Below, one piece after another: positions 4,107-5,656 of a stretch of DNA of 5,656 nt. The stretch is taken from contig CAMEIU010000136.1 in assembly GCA_945918815.1 (NCBI GenBank), forward strand, positions 1 to 5,656. The letters are read 5' to 3'. The stretch is from an uncultured Clostridia bacterium. Lineage in GTDB: Bacteria; Bacillota; Clostridia; Oscillospirales; Oscillospiraceae. The stretch's first letter is position 1. Each line of letters begins with the position of its first letter. The translations under genes were made by a program, and so were the position numbers. Below the pieces are notes generated by a model that did no database searches, was not told where the DNA came from, and was given only the letters and a program-made list of their open reading frames with translations.

Positions 4107-5656
4107 TCAATTCCCCCGCTTTAACCGCTCCGGCAGGTCCGCCGAAGGCGTCACATAGACCGTGTTGTACACATGGTAGATCACCATGCCAGGCTTGGCG
4201 CCCACAGGCTTCTTGATCTGCTTCACGGTTGTCACGTCCACGGGCACGTTCTGGCTGTCTCTCGCCTGGGAATACCAGGCGGCCAGCATGGCGGCCTCGG
4301 TGACGGTCTGATCCCCCGGCTTGGCTCCATTGCAGGCCACGACCACATGGCTGCCGTGGAGCTTTTGCACATGGAGCCACAGATCTCCCTTGGCCGACTG
4401 CTTCAAGGTCAGCTCGTCGTTCTGCCGGTTGTTGCGGCCCACCCGGATGGGGAAGCCCTCAGAGGACAGAAATTCCATGGGCTTGGAGGGCGGCGTCTTC
4501 ATGCGCTTTTTCTTGTCCGTATCCCGGACATAGCCGCCGGAGACCAGCTCCGCCCGGATTTCCGTCACATCCTTCTCCGTTTCCGCCCGCTCCAGCTCGT
4601 CGAGAATGCTGTAGAGGTAGTCCAGCTCCGTTCCGCCCTTGGCGATCTGCTCCGTCAGAACCTTTTCGGCATGCTTGGCCCGGTTGTAGTCCTTATAGAA
4701 CCTGGCAGCGTTCTGCTGGGGGGACAGCTGAGGCGACAGAGGAATGTCGATCTCCTTCATATTCGGGTCGTAGAAGTCCACCGCCGTCAGCCGGGTCTGG
4801 CCCCGGGTCATGGCGTGGAGGTTGGCGGTGACGATGTCCCCCAGCTGCCGCAGCCGCTCCCGGTCAAAGGTGGCCGTCAGCTCCTTGCGCTGAATTTCCA
4901 GCTTCCGGGCCGTCCGGTCCCGCAGATTGGCGATGGTCTTGTGGAGGGCCTGGGTCTTCTGCCGCATCCGCTCGGCGTGGTCCCGGCTGGCGTAGAAGCC
5001 GTCCAGCAGCTGGGAAAAGCTGCCGCAGGTCTCCTGCTCCCAATAGGTGCCGTACTGGCGGATGGGCCGGAAGGAGAAGTCCGTGGGCTTTCCCTCCTTG
5101 CGGAGCAGGACCGGCGTGGGATGGTCCGTCAGGGCCTGAAACCGGACATACAGGGCCTGGGCCGCTGCGGTCCGGTTCTCCGGGGACATGGGTCCGATAT
5201 CGGTCTCCACATCGCCGAACAGATCGTGGCTCAGCTCCCGGCAGATCAGGGGCGACAGGCCGCCGTAGGTATCCAGGAGCCACTTGTCGAACCGCTTCTG
5301 CCCTTCCACCGCTGTCAGCGCATCGGAGATCTCCTCTGCCGTGGCCGTCAGCGGATTTTTCTTATCCAACGCAGGCGGCGCCTGATAGAACAGGCCCGGC
5401 AAAACCTGACGCTTTTCGGACATTTCAAAGTCCACCCGCCGCAGGCAATCCACCACGCGGCCGTCGCCGCCTAAGAGAATCAGATTGGCGTTGCGGCCCA
5501 TGAGCTCCAAAATCAGGTGCTTCCGGACCGGCTCGCCCATCTCGTCGGTGCAGTCCAGGGTCAGGTCCACCAGCCGCTCCAGGGCCGGCTGCCGCAGGTC
5601 CACGATCTTGCCGCCGGTCAGATGCTTGCGCAGCAGCATGCAGAACATGGGCGGCT
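4107..5656 (-). CDS. rqcH: RqcH (Rqc2/NEMF-type NFACT ribosome quality-control factor), N-terminus outside window
   Basis: The frame is open to the window edge and ends at the TGA 4107-4109. The visible 515 codons begin P-P-M-F-C-M-L-L-R-K-H-L, which in relatives lies about 60 residues from the start; the family is about 570-590 residues. The order is: remainder of NFACT-N (with RQPALERLVDL and ILELMGRNANLIL), helix-hairpin-helix region, two coiled-coil segments (roughly 220-265 and 314-357 counted from the Met at 5648) around a beta insert, and NFACT-R (391-500, with EGFPIRVGRNN, GDLWLHVQKLHGSHVVV, EAAMLAAWYSQAR and KPGMVIYHVYNTVYVTP). RqcH binds the 50S subunit with stalled peptidyl-tRNA and directs tRNA-Ala to add alanine tails that mark the chain for ClpXP. 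Older annotations call it a fibronectin-binding protein. The DR motif of NFACT-N appears as Glu-Arg (5574-5579). A cysteine-rich gene follows one base later. Confidence 0.95.
   Translation of the reverse strand, partial: PPMFCMLLRKHLTGGKIVDLRQPALERLVDLTLDCTDEMGEPVRKHLILELMGRNANLILLGGDGRVVDCLRRVDFEMSEKRQVLPGLFYQAPPALDKKNPLTATAEEISDALTAVEGQKRFDKWLLDTYGGLSPLICRELSHDLFGDVETDIGPMSPENRTAAAQALYVRFQALTDHPTPVLLRKEGKPTDFSFRPIRQYGTYWEQETCGSFSQLLDGFYASRDHAERMRQKTQALHKTIANLRDRTARKLEIQRKELTATFDRERLRQLGDIVTANLHAMTRGQTRLTAVDFYDPNMKEIDIPLSPQLSPQQNAARFYKDYNRAKHAEKVLTEQIAKGGTELDYLYSILDELERAETEKDVTEIRAELVSGGYVRDTDKKKRMKTPPSKPMEFLSSEGFPIRVGRNNRQNDELTLKQSAKGDLWLHVQKLHGSHVVVACNGAKPGDQTVTEAAMLAAWYSQARDSQNVPVDVTTVKQIKKPVGAKPGMVIYHVYNTVYVTPSADLPERLKRGN

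Noticed and set aside
4173..5474. A 433-codon open frame on the plus strand opposite rqcH.
   Set aside because: It is a mirror of the codon bias of rqcH in GC-rich DNA. It lacks recognisable domains and a ribosome site, and its composition (many Leu, Gly, Arg, His, Gln) is typical of antisense frames.

Overview
The window looks like chromosomal core DNA from a GC-rich anaerobic member of the Clostridia, most like the gut Oscillospiraceae. Three things point there: a superoxide-reductase-type domain fused to a DNA-binding domain, a YmdB-family phosphodiesterase together with a bacterial RqcH, and strong Shine-Dalgarno sequences with sigma-A-like promoters that stand out as AT-rich islands. I see no insertion sequence, phage gene, CRISPR array, tRNA or rRNA. 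The taxonomic call is an inference from gene content only.

Layout. (1) Positions 1-396, plus strand: the C-terminal part of a GreA/GreB-type transcript cleavage factor, cut by the window edge and closed by a perfect 17-bp terminator hairpin (401-443). (2) Positions 494-1166, plus strand: a single-gene unit with its own promoter. It encodes an XRE-type helix-turn-helix fused to a two-iron desulfoferrodoxin-like domain, probably a redox-sensing regulator. (3) Positions 1167-1282: a gap between convergent genes, filled by one long imperfect hairpin. (4) Positions 1283-3295, minus strand: an apparent three-gene operon read ymdB, then an FCD-type GntR regulator (14-nt overlap), then a GNAT acetyltransferase (50-nt gap). 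Its promoter is at 3336-3365. (5) Positions 3296-3558: a divergent, AT-rich promoter region. It also serves a cold-shock protein gene (3559-3771), whose mRNA has a leader of about 115 nt with two predicted hairpins. (6) Positions 3789-3831: a perfect 16-bp terminator shared by convergent genes. (7) Positions 3830-5656, minus strand: rqcH (5' end outside the window), followed one base later by a small eight-cysteine protein.

Shared themes. Several genes act on RNA or the translation machinery: Gre rescues stalled RNA polymerase, RqcH rescues stalled ribosomes, CSP acts on RNA structure, and YmdB is a phosphodiesterase linked to RNase Y in Bacillus. They sit in separate transcription units, so this is not evidence of one pathway. 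The observations most worth following are the helix-turn-helix/superoxide-reductase fusion with an apparently altered active-site lysine, the structured csp leader, the long hairpin at 1168-1236, and the tight coupling of the cysteine-rich protein to rqcH. No wholly new multi-gene system is evident.
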